Source: Apostichopus parvimensis
Lineage: Eukaryota; Echinodermata; Holothuroidea; Aspidochirotida; Stichopodidae
DNA: 64,000 bases
Direction of reading: 5' to 3'
Assembly: GCA_000934455.1 (NCBI GenBank)
Contig: KN884769.1
Span: forward strand, 59,751-123,750
Shown in pieces: positions 10,700-22,292 of the stretch. The notes under the pieces were generated by a model. The model made no database searches. It was not told the DNA's origin and saw nothing but the letters and a program-made list of their open reading frames with translations. The stretch's first letter is position 1, and the number at the start of each line of letters is the position of its first letter. The translations under genes and the position numbers were made by a program.

Positions 10700-13600
10700 C
10701 TGAAAAGGTAGACATTGAAGATTAACACGATAACAGAAGCAAGCTCGTAAAGAATGCTATCAAGTCATTATTATATAACACATCAAGTTATAAATTGCCC
10801 ATATCAAACGGAGACCCTGCATCAGCAAAGAACACACACAACCCCACCCCACCCCCCCCCCCCCAAAGAACTACATGGAATACAAATATTTAATTTAAGT
10901 GGTGTGTTGTTTGGGTGTAAAACACAGAAATGATCCGTGAGACTATAAACGTACTCTTGCCGTCATCAAGCTTAAAGAAAGAAAACAAATCTAACTATTG
11001 TTTGTTACATCATCATGTTTTCCCTAGCAACTGGATATTTTACTCACCAAAGAAAGAGTGCCTTCATCCTGAAAAACTGATCTTAACTTGGAAAACAACG
11101 GCCGTTCAGATGACTCCAATTTCCAGCAATCCGTTAAAATAGCAAACCTGTTAATACACGGATAGGATGAAATAACTTACTAAAATACTTTAATGGAATA
11201 TAAGCTCTCAGCTATATCAGCATGTGCAACGAACGAAAGTCATATATGCAATATGCACATGCAGTTCAGTGTACATATTTATGCCATTATTTTCTAGCGT
11301 CTCGAAGTAACTTATCATGTGCTTGATTTCACCAGTATAGCTTGAGACCACGCTACAATAAGGATGCTACAAATCTATTGCTCACCTGTAACGAGTAATG
11401 AATTGCTATGTCAAATGAAATTAATAATGAAACTAATAAATTGACTCCTTACTCCAAACTAAATACTGCAGCAAACAAAGGTTATATAAACTATTGAACG
11501 CTAAGCCTTCGGAGGAACCCAAATCAGGAAATGATAACAAACGAGTATTCGGAGGAAGAGCAAGGCTGTCGGTTCCCCGTGATTTATTTCCGTCGCTCAA
11601 AATGATGTGATCCCAAAATAATAACATTATATAAAACAGTTTTCCTTCAAAAAGTTTTAATCTTTTGAGGACATTGTTCATGGCTACTCGGATCATTTCA
11701 AGAGCTAATTTACTTTATTGCTGTTTATTCGATATAATTATCACTTATATTAAGCTATATAAATATCTCTATTGTGTCAATACTCACAGCGGTTCCGGAC
11801 AAAACCGTGGCTTAGTGAAGCATGGCATTTTGTCCTCGTGAACAATGATGGCTTTTGCATAGGTGTCGTCAATCTCAGTGCTGATGGTATCATCTGAAAA
11901 AATATTTATCATGGCACTTCGTATTTGTTGTCTTGCAAGCCATAAAAATGAAACCTAAGATGATCATTTCAATATTTTGTAAATAATATCATACATGAAA
12001 ACCCAGCAAAGACACTTCCCACTGGTGCATATTTTCAATACAAAATAATCCATTCATCAATACATGCAAAATACTGGCGTCAATTGAAATGGTCACAAAA
12101 TTAGATCCAGAAGGTAGCCTCGATGTATAAATGTAAGTACATATGCCAAAGAATTCTCCCGAAACTCCGTTTTACCTAGCATTTACGGCATAGTTTAAAT
12201 CCGACTTAGTTTCATGCTAGAGTTTTAAAAACTTCTTCAACCTACAGAGTTTTACATTCCTCACTCGGCAAAACAGTTGGGATTTGCCCGTGACCGAGCC
12301 ATTTGATACCTTGGGTCTTTTTGTAGTTCAAGAATACATTCGACGTTTAAATTAAAACTTGTAACAACACTTCAAGCCATGAGTAACTCAAATAACTTAC
12401 TCGTATATAGGACTTCCCAGATTGTAAATGCAGTGTACCATACGTCACTTCCTAAATCATGTTCATTTCTTGCGACTGCTTCCGGTGAGTGACAAATAGT
12501 GCTAAATCCGTCCTTTAAAGTAAATTGAAAATAAGACAATATTAAAGGAATACTAGTAGGGTACCAATAGGCTGTTCAGGTGATTGAATGAACCGGTGCC
12601 CCCATGTTCGGGGCCCGAAGGTTAGTCTAAACACGTTTAGCAAGTGCATCACAACTTTTAGTCGTGTTTTCGCATGGATATACTTGAATGAGTGTTAGTG
12701 TGTTTATGTCATGTCTGTCCTAGTTAGTTAACAACTGATTTTTCCAGTAGACAAACAAATTAACTGCCCACTGTTTTTACCCTAGTATTACATTAAGCCT
12801 TACATTAAGACCGGCCGCCGGCCGTATAAGCCGTTGAAACGCATTGTAATAGGGTGAATGTGGATTCCCCACATGGCCCGTTGCTCTTTGGTACACCACT
12901 GCTTCGTATACGAATACAAGTAAGTTCATTGATAATTTGTTGCTCTTTTTGCCAAGTAACAACAGTTATAAGTTTACTTACTTCTTTCTTCATGTCGTCC
13001 AATACCCGCGAAGCTTCTTCTCTGTGACAAAAGTCATACAGTTGGCAAACCTTCTCCTCAGTCATTCGAATCTTCTTGGTAGTCAAACCCGGATGAGCAA
13101 GCTACAAAACGACAAAGAGACAGATACAGAGAGGGAAATGAAGAGAAAGGTGCATGGAGATCAGGATAATGATAATGATAATGACGGTGAGGACGACGTG
13201 GAATACGTTAAAAATGTCAATTTTCTGCCTACTACAAAGCATTGCAGTTATCCATGATACACTACAATATATGAACATTGCAAATGTTCCCAACATTCAA
13301 TAAAATATATAGTAAACTGTTTCTTATTAACCCCTAAAATTGTAACCGGTACATTAACACTGACAACAAAGTAGATAACGTACTCCATGTGACACAAGAA
13401 ATTCCATCCCCAGTAGTACTTGAGAGGCTAACTGTAGTCGACGTGAAGTAAAGTTGCTTTCATCAGCTTTGTTATCCTCCGACAGATAGCTGTGAAGATC
13501 CACCGAATGTGAATATGTTTGTAGCACTAGTAATTTCTCTGTAGAAGAAGGGATTACAAAAAGAAAGACTGCCCAGTTTGTGGTGGGTACAAATTACTTC

Positions 13601-16600
13601 AATGATTGATTTGCTAGTGGCGTAGAGCTCACTTGTTCCGTGACCAAACGACGTACTTCATTTTTTGACTGTGAATACTGTTCAGCTCAGTTTATGTTCT
13701 CTATGGATCCTCCAAAGAAGGTATCAGAGCAAGAAACAGATAATATAATAGGGTAATACAGATGACAGTCACAAGAGAGATACATGATAAACAGGACTGC
13801 AAAAACTGATACAAGATATCTACCATGGTGGCACCAGTACTACAGTATATGCTGACAGTTGTGGCGAGGTTTCCATTATCACAACACAAAAGTGACATGA
13901 ATTATAAAAAACTTCGATTGAAAAAGGTTATGTGTCTTAATCAAGCTGCGTATGGCTCTAAAATATGGTGTGAGGTAAAGATTTCTTTCTTTCTTAAAGG
14001 CTGATCATCCTGAGATAGAATGACATTTATCGTATTTATACAACAGAATGATGGTAATGTTAAGCTTTGGAGGACGGATTTTAAGAATAAGGCGGACAAA
14101 GTACTATGCTAAACTTTCCACCCTTCTACCAAAAGACCTCATGGGGTCATGGTATTGAAATTTACAAATTCCTGATATCAATAACCATCAGCTATCATGT
14201 GGAAGGGAAAATGTATATGCTCCGGCGAGCTCGAAGTGGAACGTATCGTTCGTTATGTTACTTGAGTAAGCTATTAACTGTGGTATGTAACATTTACATT
14301 TTGAGCAATGTCATGAAGGTGGGGATGGAGCGCTCGACAACTGAACTAATCAGAGCTGAGAACCTTGTCGTTGAAGGTCTACTCGTAGTTAGTTGTTTCT
14401 TACACATGTAGGTTAAACCCAGCAATCACAGTAAGAGGTTTTCAAAACAGGCTGAGCCATAGCCGAAATGTCCCATCTTATTTCAAAGTATTTAGCAGGT
14501 GTTACGAGGCTATTATTAAATGACATTAAAGAACATGCTAGATAGATAGAAATATTACCGCCGTCCAGGCAAAGTCCTACGCATTCAGCAATATGTCGAC
14601 AACCAGGAAGTTCAATAATTTTCTTTGCAAACATCTCCCAATTGTATCTTGATTGGTTTATTGTATCTGCATGAAAGAAATACCCAGGCAATTATGCAGC
14701 TATAAAAGGTACGGAAAGTGAAAGGTAAATTAAACAATGGAAATATCAAATTGAATTATTTGAGGGGATAACACCTAACATTTCATATGGAAATATTTCC
14801 TCAGTTCTTTTCTTGGAAGCAGGTGGTAAGCAATTTCCACCATACAGGAATCAATGATGTTCAAGCACCACCTAAAATAAATTTTGGTTGAGATTTAACT
14901 AAAAATAACACTCATTGCTTGTGTTCTAATTTCAAATAATGTTTTATACCGTTCCGCAGAGAAATCGTTATATACTCCTTTCGACCTTGCGACTTGGTTA
15001 ACGTCCCCATCCACCTTTGGAAGATAACACCTTCTGAAATACGTGTTAGCAAGCAAACCCTCTTTCGATCAATAATGCTTGCCTCAGGAGCGTCATCAAA
15101 AAGACTGTGGTATCTCTCTATGAAAACAAAAGCAAGATGCCAAAGAAATTAAGCAAGAAATTACTTAATAAGAATCTCTGGAGACTAATAAAAACTAATA
15201 ATCTGAAATCTAAAAGGCCAATCGAAATGCAGGAGTGACTGTTAATAATTTTATTTGAAAAAAATAACAGGAACAAGAATAGCCCAATGTTGTTCAAAAT
15301 TTTGTTACGAAAGGGTCGACAATATTTTTCAACTTATTACGAAATCACAGGGATCGACGTATTAGTCACACAGAAAGATAAAGCTTCTGCACAATACAGT
15401 GCATATATGGAAACTTTTAAGTTATATGGTCGCTTGCAATGGGCCAGAACAGAAATGTTATTGAACGGATACTGATAAAATTTCACAAATTGTAAGTTAA
15501 GACAATATTAATGAAAAGAATTTCATGTTTTGCATAACCATAATTGGTTCAAGAGTTCCCCAGCAGTCGATAAATAGTGCATGAAAATTGGCTGCATAGC
15601 TACTGACAGGGGAAAGGAGTACACAAACTGACGTCGCTATTTGTTTACAGACTCTGTACCATGAATACAGCCATGCGAACAACCCGTAAGTATATCCTAA
15701 GTACGTATTGTATGTATAAGTGCGTGACGTCTAGACTCGTTTTGTGATCTATTAATTCACGTTAACGTGTAATGACTACCTGAAATGCAAAACAGATTCC
15801 GGCCATTGAGGACACCAACTCAAAACGCATTGGGGCCGGGAGTTCGACTATACATTTTGGACCCAGAGACAAACGAAGATAAGGATGTATCTGGTTTGAA
15901 TAATGACGAAGAAATAAGAACACAGGCCAGCACTTTAACATAACCTTAGTTGGCCTAGGTCTAAGTTAGTATTAGTATAGTAGGCGATACAGATTTTGGG
16001 AACAAAATCGTCAATAGCAGGCCGGTACTCAATGACAGTCGAAATGTGTGCATGATCTTCGGCGTAGGTATCGTGCAAACAGACTTACAAACCTGCCGAG
16101 CAAGCTGCATGTTTTTTTACATACATATTCGTAGCAGACGATTCTTGTTTACCTCTCCAAAACACGCTAGCATATTAAGTACATGATATTCTGGTCAGGG
16201 ATATATCACTATGATAAGCAACTACATTGCCTGTAGAGTTCAATGCACGGATAACAAGTATGAGAAATGCAGTTCCATGTTTTCCTAGAATTTTCTCAAA
16301 TCATGATAAGGACTACAGATGTGCTAATCACAAGAATGCAGCAACTGACAACTTTCACTTTCTACAAGAGCAAGCAAGAGTATAATATTTTGCCATCGAG
16401 TAAAATATCTAAACTATTCTAGCAGTTTTCTTTCAATATCATAGAAAATGTGAAAAGCACCCAGGATTAAAGCATATCAGAAGGGTTCCATACCAATGAT
16501 TATATATGTTATATCTGTTCACAATTATTCCAAAACCATTGTTCACTATTTGCTGCGTAAATTTAATTTCTTTCTCTCAATGTTAACAAATGCTTATAAG

Positions 16601-19600
16601 AGGAACTAGGTTTAACTTCACTGTGATTCCTTGGATGTGAAAAATCATAAAGGACTTAATACTGTTGATGAAATTATACCACTCAGTGAATTTTTTTGTT
16701 TTTACTTATTACGTATCGCAAATTTATCTTAAAGATGTGCTTGACGGCATACGGTACCAAATATTTGGTGCTAGATAAACAAGAAGGAAACCAATGATTA
16801 ATGTAATTTACCATCGTCGAAGTCAGGAACTTCAAGAGAGGTCTGTTTTGATGGTTTCTCGGGAAGCTTCATGCTAATATTAAAGAAAATGCCAAATTAA
16901 GTACTAATCACAAATGGGAAAGCAGGTGTGTCATTACATTGGCTTTATTTGGTTCCACACCTGGTGATAGTTCAGTATAATTAATTTCAACATTAATACT
17001 TCAAAAGGATATAAAACATTTAAAACATATAAAACACTTACTTCCAGCCATTCATCATATCGCTACCGAAGAAATTAGCTGCAGATAATGCTGGTTTATT
17101 TTTGCATAAAATATAAGAAAATGTAGCATATACCTGTTGATGGTGTGCAAGTTTATGTTGAATGTTACATTTCATATCAAATATTGTTCATTTGTTCTTG
17201 CTGGTCACCAGAAGTTTAACACATGGATGTCTTTGTTAAAAGTGCAACGAAATAAATAACATTTTACCTCGTAGGTATAGTTTGTTCTATGGAATACAGT
17301 GATGTTCTAATTACAGAAAGGTCATCAAGGTTTTTGAAATAGTTGAACGTATATGTTTATTAGTATTTTAGTTGTACACAGTGTACGAACTTGAAATTAA
17401 CATAACTCGAATATGGTATGAAAGAATTAATGAAACTTCCCTCGCCTTACTTTCCTCTTCTATATATGTCAAAAATAATTGACATTTCCTTAATCACGTC
17501 CACTTATATTTTCAGTAAAAGCAGCAATTAAATACTCAATATAATATTGATGTGTTTATTACGTTGCTTTCAGATAATCTTAGAAATTTCAGAGATACGT
17601 ATAATATTAACCTTGTACTCAACAAACTGTTTACTGCATACGTGCATATTCCATATTAAATTAGTGTTTTGTTTTAGTATGAATGAATAGACTGGTGATA
17701 TCGCTACACCCGAATGAGTCATGGATACCTTACGTTAAGTACCTACCTCGGCGGTCGCCTTCCAGTCAATGTCATGGTACCTGGGACAATAAAGATATAT
17801 CGATATCACTTTAAAACTCAACAATAGTAAGCGTATAGATAAAAAATAGTTGTGTGCTTCGAAGTTGAACAGGAAGTAGATGTAAAATTGATAGTCAAAA
17901 TTAATTCTGGGTGAAAGTTTATCGTCAAAAAAGAAAACATATTATAATAAAAGAAGTGTTTACCAGGAAGTGTCTCTATTGCCTCTTGTTGATGGTCAAA
18001 TCTGTTTAAGTATAAACCAACACAGAATGTGAAACGTGAAATCCAATTTAGTAATTCATTGAATTGAATTTTTGAATNNNNNNNNNNNNNNNNNNNNNNN
18101 NNNNNNNNNNNNNNNNNNNNNNNNNNNNNNNNNNNNNNNNNNNNNNNNNNNNNNNNNNNNNNNNNNNNNNNNNNNNNNNNNNNNNNNNNNNNNNNNNNNN
18201 NNNNNNNNNNNNNNNNNNNNNNNNNNNNNNNNNNNNNNNNNNNNNNNNNNNNNNNNNNNNNNNNNNNNNNNNNNNNNNNNNNNNNNNNNNNNNNNNNNNN
18301 NNNNNNNNNNNNNNNNNNNNTAGTATATCTAAAGTACTCGTTAAACTAACCTACAGAAAAAGGAGAAAGTATATTCAATAATATAAAGGGTTTGAAAGTG
18401 AAAGCATTCATTACCTTACATTTGCATGGGCATGTAATCCTGAAATAGAATATCGGTATGAAATGTGCTATCATAATATACTTGAAGATTTATAAGATAT
18501 GGTTAATCATTAATAGCTGGAGCGTGCTAATTTACTTCTCTTCATGTTCAAATATCGTTGTCATGTTTACAAGCTGACAATACACCAATTGGAACATGTC
18601 TCTGTTTCTATTATCATATTATGCCGCCAAAGCTCTCAATTATGCGTTGGTACGGGCGATACAATCAATTGTATTTCTTTATAAACAAGAGACTAAGTGT
18701 ACTTAAATCTGGCTTTTGAGTAGAGTAAAGTTTCATTATATGTCGCGATGATTCAAAGCTGCCATAAAAACGTACTTCACCATGAACTAAACTAAACAAA
18801 AGCGCTAAAATAGTGAATTGTCTGTTTCGGGCCTTTCGGCACTACTCATTTATGCCTAACATCATACGAAGTTATGCTGCAACTCAACAGGTCAAACGAC
18901 TTTTTTTGTCTTCGAAAATCATTTCTAAAATGAAAGTCATCATGTTTTGAAATTCTCTTAACTAAAAATGTAACATTTCTAAATTTAAAGATCGAGGTAG
19001 CTATGAGTACAAAGTTAGATATCTAGTCAATCAAGTGCTCTCCTTAAAGTTTGACTGTAGACACAAAAGGACTTTTGATACAGTGACGTCTGCCACTGTT
19101 TTTGGTTATGTTAATATATATTTTGTTCAGTGAGAGCCTCATGATCAATCGACGTGGTGATGTTAAACAAATGCAATATGACATTTAATTAACTCTGAAA
19201 GAGCATTACCGTTACCTTTTACTCGTCGAAAACACATAGCTATCACAAATACAGCAGCAACAGACGACACAATGAGGGAAATAGCAAGGATATTCATATT
19301 GTTTTTTTCTGAATTGCTGTCTGAGAAAGAAAAATTATAGAAAACGAATGTTACATTTCAGTTACTACGATTTTGATTAAACTGGATGCCAAGTGACTGG
19401 AAATTTAAATTGTATGTAAACCTTGAACTTTTACAAAATTCTAATATCGTGATGGTAGTTTACTCTTGAACGTACTTACCATTCATAATGATGACATTGA
19501 GAGACACAGTTGACTCCTCGTGATCCTCTGTTTGATGTGTGCATGACAAAATACCGCTTCGGCGAGGACTAAAGATGAATTCGTCTTCTACATCATATGT

Positions 19601-22292
19601 CCCAGTGTAAAATCTATTAAACCTCATTTTAACATCACCTACAGCGGAAATCACGTGACCGTCACTAGTTGTCCACAGAAATACACCAACAGATCTGGCA
19701 CTGAAAGCAATGCATTGAAGGACAAGAGATTCGCCAGCCGAAACAGCCATATCACCACGCGTCACGTTGACATTACCTACTTGCAGTCGGAGTTCAGGGA
19801 GAACTGTAATAAAACGTAATGTTAGAGAAGATTTTTTATTACCTTTTGACGCATTTGGTATTACTCTACAAAGTGAAGTGTATATGGTTTCATCACTCTT
19901 TACGTAAGTTCACAGGCCCAATACCCTATTGTGTAAACTAATAAAAATTAGAGCTGATAAGTCTATTTCTTTTTGTGTGCTTTTCTTTCATTGTTTTGGT
20001 TTAAACTAACAGAAGATTTAAGCAAAACATTTATTTTTGTACTAAACAAGAAATAAATATCATTAAACACAACCCACATATCGGATAAGCAGAACGTGAT
20101 ATCATACCTTGGTTTAATATATATATATACATAAATCTCAAGAAATTATTTCATTATAATGGTTAACTATAATTACATCATCATTTAAGGCAAGCCAATG
20201 ATTACATGTATAGTTAAACAAGAAAGGAAAAACCATTGTTACCTACAACAACCAGCATCGTTTCTACGAATTTTTTTACTTTTCGAGTCCTGAGGCTACA
20301 TCTTATCCAAATTCTGAGAGCGTTACGTGGGAATGCCATGTACGACATCAAGTTGTTGTCATCAAATGTTGATACGTTTGCAACAGGTCGTGATCCGCTT
20401 CCTAGTTCCACGGTCACCGTTTGGGTAACATTTGGTTGAAAATTTTGCTCACCCGGCTGGCATTGAATTAAGTTCATTCTTGAAGCAGATACCTTGTCAT
20501 TCCATAAGGTAGTTTCATTATTTACGGTCAAAGATAATGAATAATCTATTTTGCAAAGAAAATGTACACCTTTTAAATGTCTGCTAAACGTATACATACT
20601 GCTTGTATAAACTGCCAAATTGAAGAAGCCAAATATTGCATATTAACAAAAAGACATTGAAATACGATAAGATTCAGATCCCCATCGAGCAATGCGATGG
20701 CCTTGCGACACAATTGTTTCACTCACATGTATATTTGTAATCGTGTTTCAAAAATCACTTACAACGTATTAAAACAGTCTACTTTGGCTTAATTTAGAAT
20801 TTCTCACATTATGTAGGCATATCACAAACACGCATATGTTTTCTATCTTAAGTAGACTCATCTCCAAATCAGTACATAACATTAATTATCTGCAAATGTG
20901 AATAACGTACCATATGTTTTCATGAGTAAGATTTTGTCTACGCTGAAATAGTTCTCTCGAGTTGATGTGCAGTTGAAGATGTCAGCAGAACCGTTTCCGT
21001 TATAGGTCATTGATGTTATCATGTCAAACGTATGTGGATTATCCTTGTTCACCGTTACCAGTCTTGCAGTATTTATCAGAACATCGTTCACTGTCCATGT
21101 CATGTTCAGTACGGGCTTAGTTGCAATCACTTTACAGGTCACATTGTATTCTTTACCACTGATTCCTTTAAAGTAGGCTGATTCATTTAAGCCATCAACA
21201 AAAATCACGATACTTGGTACGGCTGTTTATTAGCAAACAAAATAAAAGAAAATTAGAGAAAGGCTAATTCTGTGGTTCTAAACGATTCAGAAATGATGCC
21301 TAAGTAAATTATATGAATTATATAGCTGTAGCATGGTTTAAGCATACTGACAAGTACCGAATTATAAATGCATAATGCGGAAATTTTTGTAAGCAACATT
21401 CTAATCGATGAAAAAATTAGAATTTAAAGTACAACTATCTATAAAGCCTACAACGTTACGCTCGAAATTGATGTACTTTTAGTCCTGTACAATTATTGCA
21501 TCATAACCCTTCTATGAGAAAAGAAACATTTGACGTACATCATAAATCCTTAAGATGTGCGGATGTTATAGACTATTTTACAAAATTTATGATATGAAGA
21601 TACTTACAAAGGACTTCAACACAGTAGTCAATGTGATTCCCATTATTATCTTTGCATACGTATCTTCCATCATTCGAGATACGGACAGGATGCAGATTCA
21701 ACGAATAGCTGTCTTCCAGTAGATCAATATTGTTGTCAGTCGCTATTGGTGTGGTCCCTGCATATAACATCTCGTTCTCCCACTTCCAGACAGAGGTAAG
21801 TACGTTGTTAACGTCACATTTCAGGACCAATTGCTCCCCTACAAGTGGATGTACTACCGTGCAATCCGACTGCTCTGTACAATTGACGGCTGAAACAAAA
21901 CCAAATGATTTTACAGTGCACTCCGTCGAGAAATGAAAGAACATCATGTTAATGCAAGCGTATGCATTACGAACAGCATTACGTCTTTTCAATAAATGAA
22001 CTTCGTAAATTGATCCAAATGGCACCAGATATGTTTAAAATTAAACGACACAGGTTATACCACGAAAACAGGAACCATTTTTCTATGCATGTACCCCTGG
22101 AACTATATTAACCATTGACATAAACCATCGGTAAGAAAGTTACGGTTCTAAAGACACTATAAATTGAAGCAAATAACTAATGTCTGTGTACCTACCTTTA
22201 CAAACATTTAAAAGAATAATCATGAAGAAGCAAACGAATCGTAGCGATCTCCCTGTTCCTTTCTTCTTACCCATACAAACGTTTAAGTCCAT
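10601..22292 (-). CDS. Gene B: Ig-domain receptor with tyrosine-kinase-like pseudokinase domain
   Basis: Seventeen exons join with consistent phases into one open frame of about 847 codons: 22292-22196, 21889-21608, 21222-20911, 20611-20243, 19776-19480, 19320-19216, 18439-18415, 17780-17747, 16866-16812, 15117-14950, 14666-14559, 13538-13384, 13101-12982, 12512-12401, 11893-11788, 11147-11048 and 10699-10601. Order: signal peptide (1-32), four Ig-like exons (33-452), transmembrane (about 460-483), juxtamembrane (488-525), kinase fold (526-815) and tail (816-847). The VAIK position reads ITIS, HRD reads HPG, DFG reads DFC, and the Gly-rich loop is degraded, so phosphotransfer is unlikely. SPE, SDVW and the C-lobe CW..ERP motif are kept, so the fold is intact. 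It probably signals as a scaffold or co-receptor. An N gap (18078-18320) lies in the intron between exons 7 and 8. Confidence 0.8.
11048..11147 (-). CDS. Gene B exon 16: kinase alpha-H and alpha-I
   Basis: 100 nt, phase 2 in and phase 0 out, donor GTGAGT. LFAILTDCWKLESSERPLFS matches the conserved 'LM..CW...P..RP.F' end of tyrosine kinase domains. Confidence 0.85.
11788..11893 (-). CDS. Gene B exon 15: kinase C-lobe
   Basis: 106 nt, phase 1 in and phase 2 out, acceptor TTTTCAG, donor GTGAGT. It covers the alpha-F to alpha-H loop and ends CFTKPRFCPEPL, comparable to the 'RL..P..CP..L' segment of tyrosine kinases. Confidence 0.75.
12401..12512 (-). CDS. Gene B exon 14: kinase APE region and alpha-F
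   Basis: 112 nt, phase 0 in and phase 1 out, donor GTAAGT. ICHSPEAV corresponds to APE and GSDVWYTAFTIWEVLYT to alpha-F (SDVWSFG.LWE), with the structural Asp and Trp retained. Confidence 0.85.
12982..13101 (-). CDS. Gene B exon 13: catalytic-loop region, motifs lost
   Basis: 120 nt, phase 0 to 0, donor GTAAGT. LAHPGLTTKKIRMTEE sits where HRDLAARN should be: the catalytic Asp is Gly and the Asn is Lys. CQLYDFCHREEA occupies the DFG region with DFC. This exon is the main evidence for a pseudokinase. Confidence 0.85.
13384..13538 (-). CDS. Gene B exon 12: kinase hinge to alpha-E
   Basis: 155 nt, phase 1 in and phase 0 out, donor GTACGT. KLLVLQTYSHSVDLHSYL matches beta5, the hinge and alpha-D of receptor tyrosine kinases; QLASQVLLGMEFLVSHG matches alpha-E. 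Confidence 0.8.
14559..14666 (-). CDS. Gene B exon 11: kinase alpha-C and beta4
   Basis: 108 nt, phase 1 to 1, acceptor TTTCATGCAG, donor GTAATA. The helix YNWEMFAKKIIELPGCRHIA followed by ECVGLCLDG matches receptor tyrosine kinase alpha-C to beta4 (compare the usual 'H.NVV.LLGVC'). Confidence 0.8.
14950..15117 (-). CDS. Gene B exon 10: kinase N-lobe, degenerate Gly loop and beta3
   Basis: 168 nt, phase 1 to 1. The sequence LLTRISEGVIFQRWMGTL lines up with a kinase glycine-rich loop that has lost the GxGxxG pattern. KEYITISL corresponds to the beta3 VAIK strand, with Ser where the ATP-binding Lys should be. This exon is identical by eye over all 168 nt to 60910-61077, while the flanking introns differ. 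Confidence 0.75.
16812..16866 (-). CDS. Gene B exon 9: juxtamembrane
   Basis: 55 nt, phase 0 in and phase 1 out, donor GTAAAT, encoding LPEKPSKQTSLEVPDFDD. The upstream acceptor TTAG at 16874 would give a stop in phase 0; the AAG acceptor at 16867 keeps the frame. This is the first exon not shared with the duplicate at 51-63.6 kb. Confidence 0.5.
17747..17780 (-). CDS. Gene B exon 8: juxtamembrane
   Basis: 34 nt between TGTCCCAG and GTAGGT, phase 2 in and phase 0 out, encoding YHDIDWKATAE. An aromatic/acidic YxxxxW stretch just before a kinase domain is usual in receptor kinases. Confidence 0.5.
18078..18320. other. Assembly gap (N run)
   Basis: Run of N in the gene B intron between exons 7 and 8. 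A further short cytoplasmic exon could be hidden here, but the phases of exons 7 and 8 already fit. Confidence 0.95.
18415..18439 (-). CDS. Gene B exon 7: juxtamembrane micro-exon
   Basis: 25 nt between TATTTCAG and GTAATG, phase 1 in and phase 2 out, encoding GLHAHANV. It is supported by fitting phase and good splice sites only; too short for homology. Confidence 0.5.
19216..19320 (-). CDS. Gene B exon 6: transmembrane segment
   Basis: 105 nt, phase 1 to 1, acceptor TTTCTCAG, donor GTAACG. The hydrophobic run ILAISLIVSSVAAVFVIAMC is followed by FRRVK, a stop-transfer signal, giving a type I topology. Confidence 0.85.
19480..19776 (-). CDS. Gene B exon 5: membrane-proximal Ig domain
   Basis: 297 nt, donor GTAAGT, phase 1 out. 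B-strand LVLQCIA, Trp in VFLWTTS, F-strand SGILSCTH. The start needs care: the strongest-looking acceptor (TTACAG, exon from 19805) would enter in phase 2 and break the frame with exon 4. The acceptor AAGTAG at 19778-19777 restores phase 1. I use the latter. Confidence 0.65.
20243..20611 (-). CDS. Gene B exon 4: extracellular, divergent Ig-like domain
   Basis: 369 nt, phase 1 to 1, acceptor TTTGGCAG, donor GTAACA. It is longer than a usual Ig exon. Cysteines occur at HFLCKI, LIQCQP and WIRCSL, and the G-strand-like end is TMLVVVG. The exon phases and position support an Ig-like unit, but the fold assignment is weaker than for the neighbours. Confidence 0.6.
20911..21222 (-). CDS. Gene B exon 3: Ig-like domain
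   Basis: 312 nt, phase 1 to 1, acceptor ATAAACAG, donor GTACGT. It has a B-strand Cys (YNVTCKV), Trp (LNMTWTVN) and F-strand Cys (IFNCTST), with several N-glycosylation sequons (NVT, NMT, NCT). Confidence 0.75.
21608..21889 (-). CDS. Gene B exon 2: V-like Ig domain
   Basis: 282 nt, phase 1 to 1, donor GTAAGT. B-strand LVLKCDV, Trp in VWKWENE, and the classical F-strand motif NDGRYVCK give a clear Ig domain. Extra cysteines near the start (NCTEQSDCTV) could form an additional disulfide. Confidence 0.8.
22196..22292 (-). CDS. Gene B exon 1: start and signal peptide
   Basis: ATG at 22292 and donor GTAGGT after 97 nt (phase 1). A basic stretch (GKKKGTGRSLR) precedes a hydrophobic core FVCFFMIILLNVC, a signal peptide with a long n-region. 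The first 30 bases of the coding sequence plus 6 bases upstream are repeated exactly at 23860-23895. Confidence 0.75.

Larger units (their letters stand above)
8480..16797. repeat. Segmental duplication, copy 1 (partner 51010-63600)
   Basis: Collinear, same-orientation match to 51.0-63.6 kb, traceable from the ACGCTGGCTCAA region (8508 versus 51032) to ACAAGAAGGAAACCAATG (about 16778-16797 versus 63580-63597). It covers gene B exons 10-17 and the downstream flank. It stops just short of exon 9 (16866-16812). Introns differ by scattered substitutions and indels, so the duplication is not very recent. Confidence 0.85.

Noticed and set aside
12805-13257. Plus-strand open frames with Asp/Asn/Glu-rich ends, also seen at 58852-59199
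   Set aside because: They run antisense through pseudokinase exon 13 and a GAT/AAT-rich intron; they are shadows, and the minus strand has the kinase motifs.
14106-14411. Plus-strand 101-codon frame, conserved at 60102-60392
   Set aside because: Conservation is explained by the segmental duplication. It lies in an intron of gene B, has no known domain, and its ends differ between copies.
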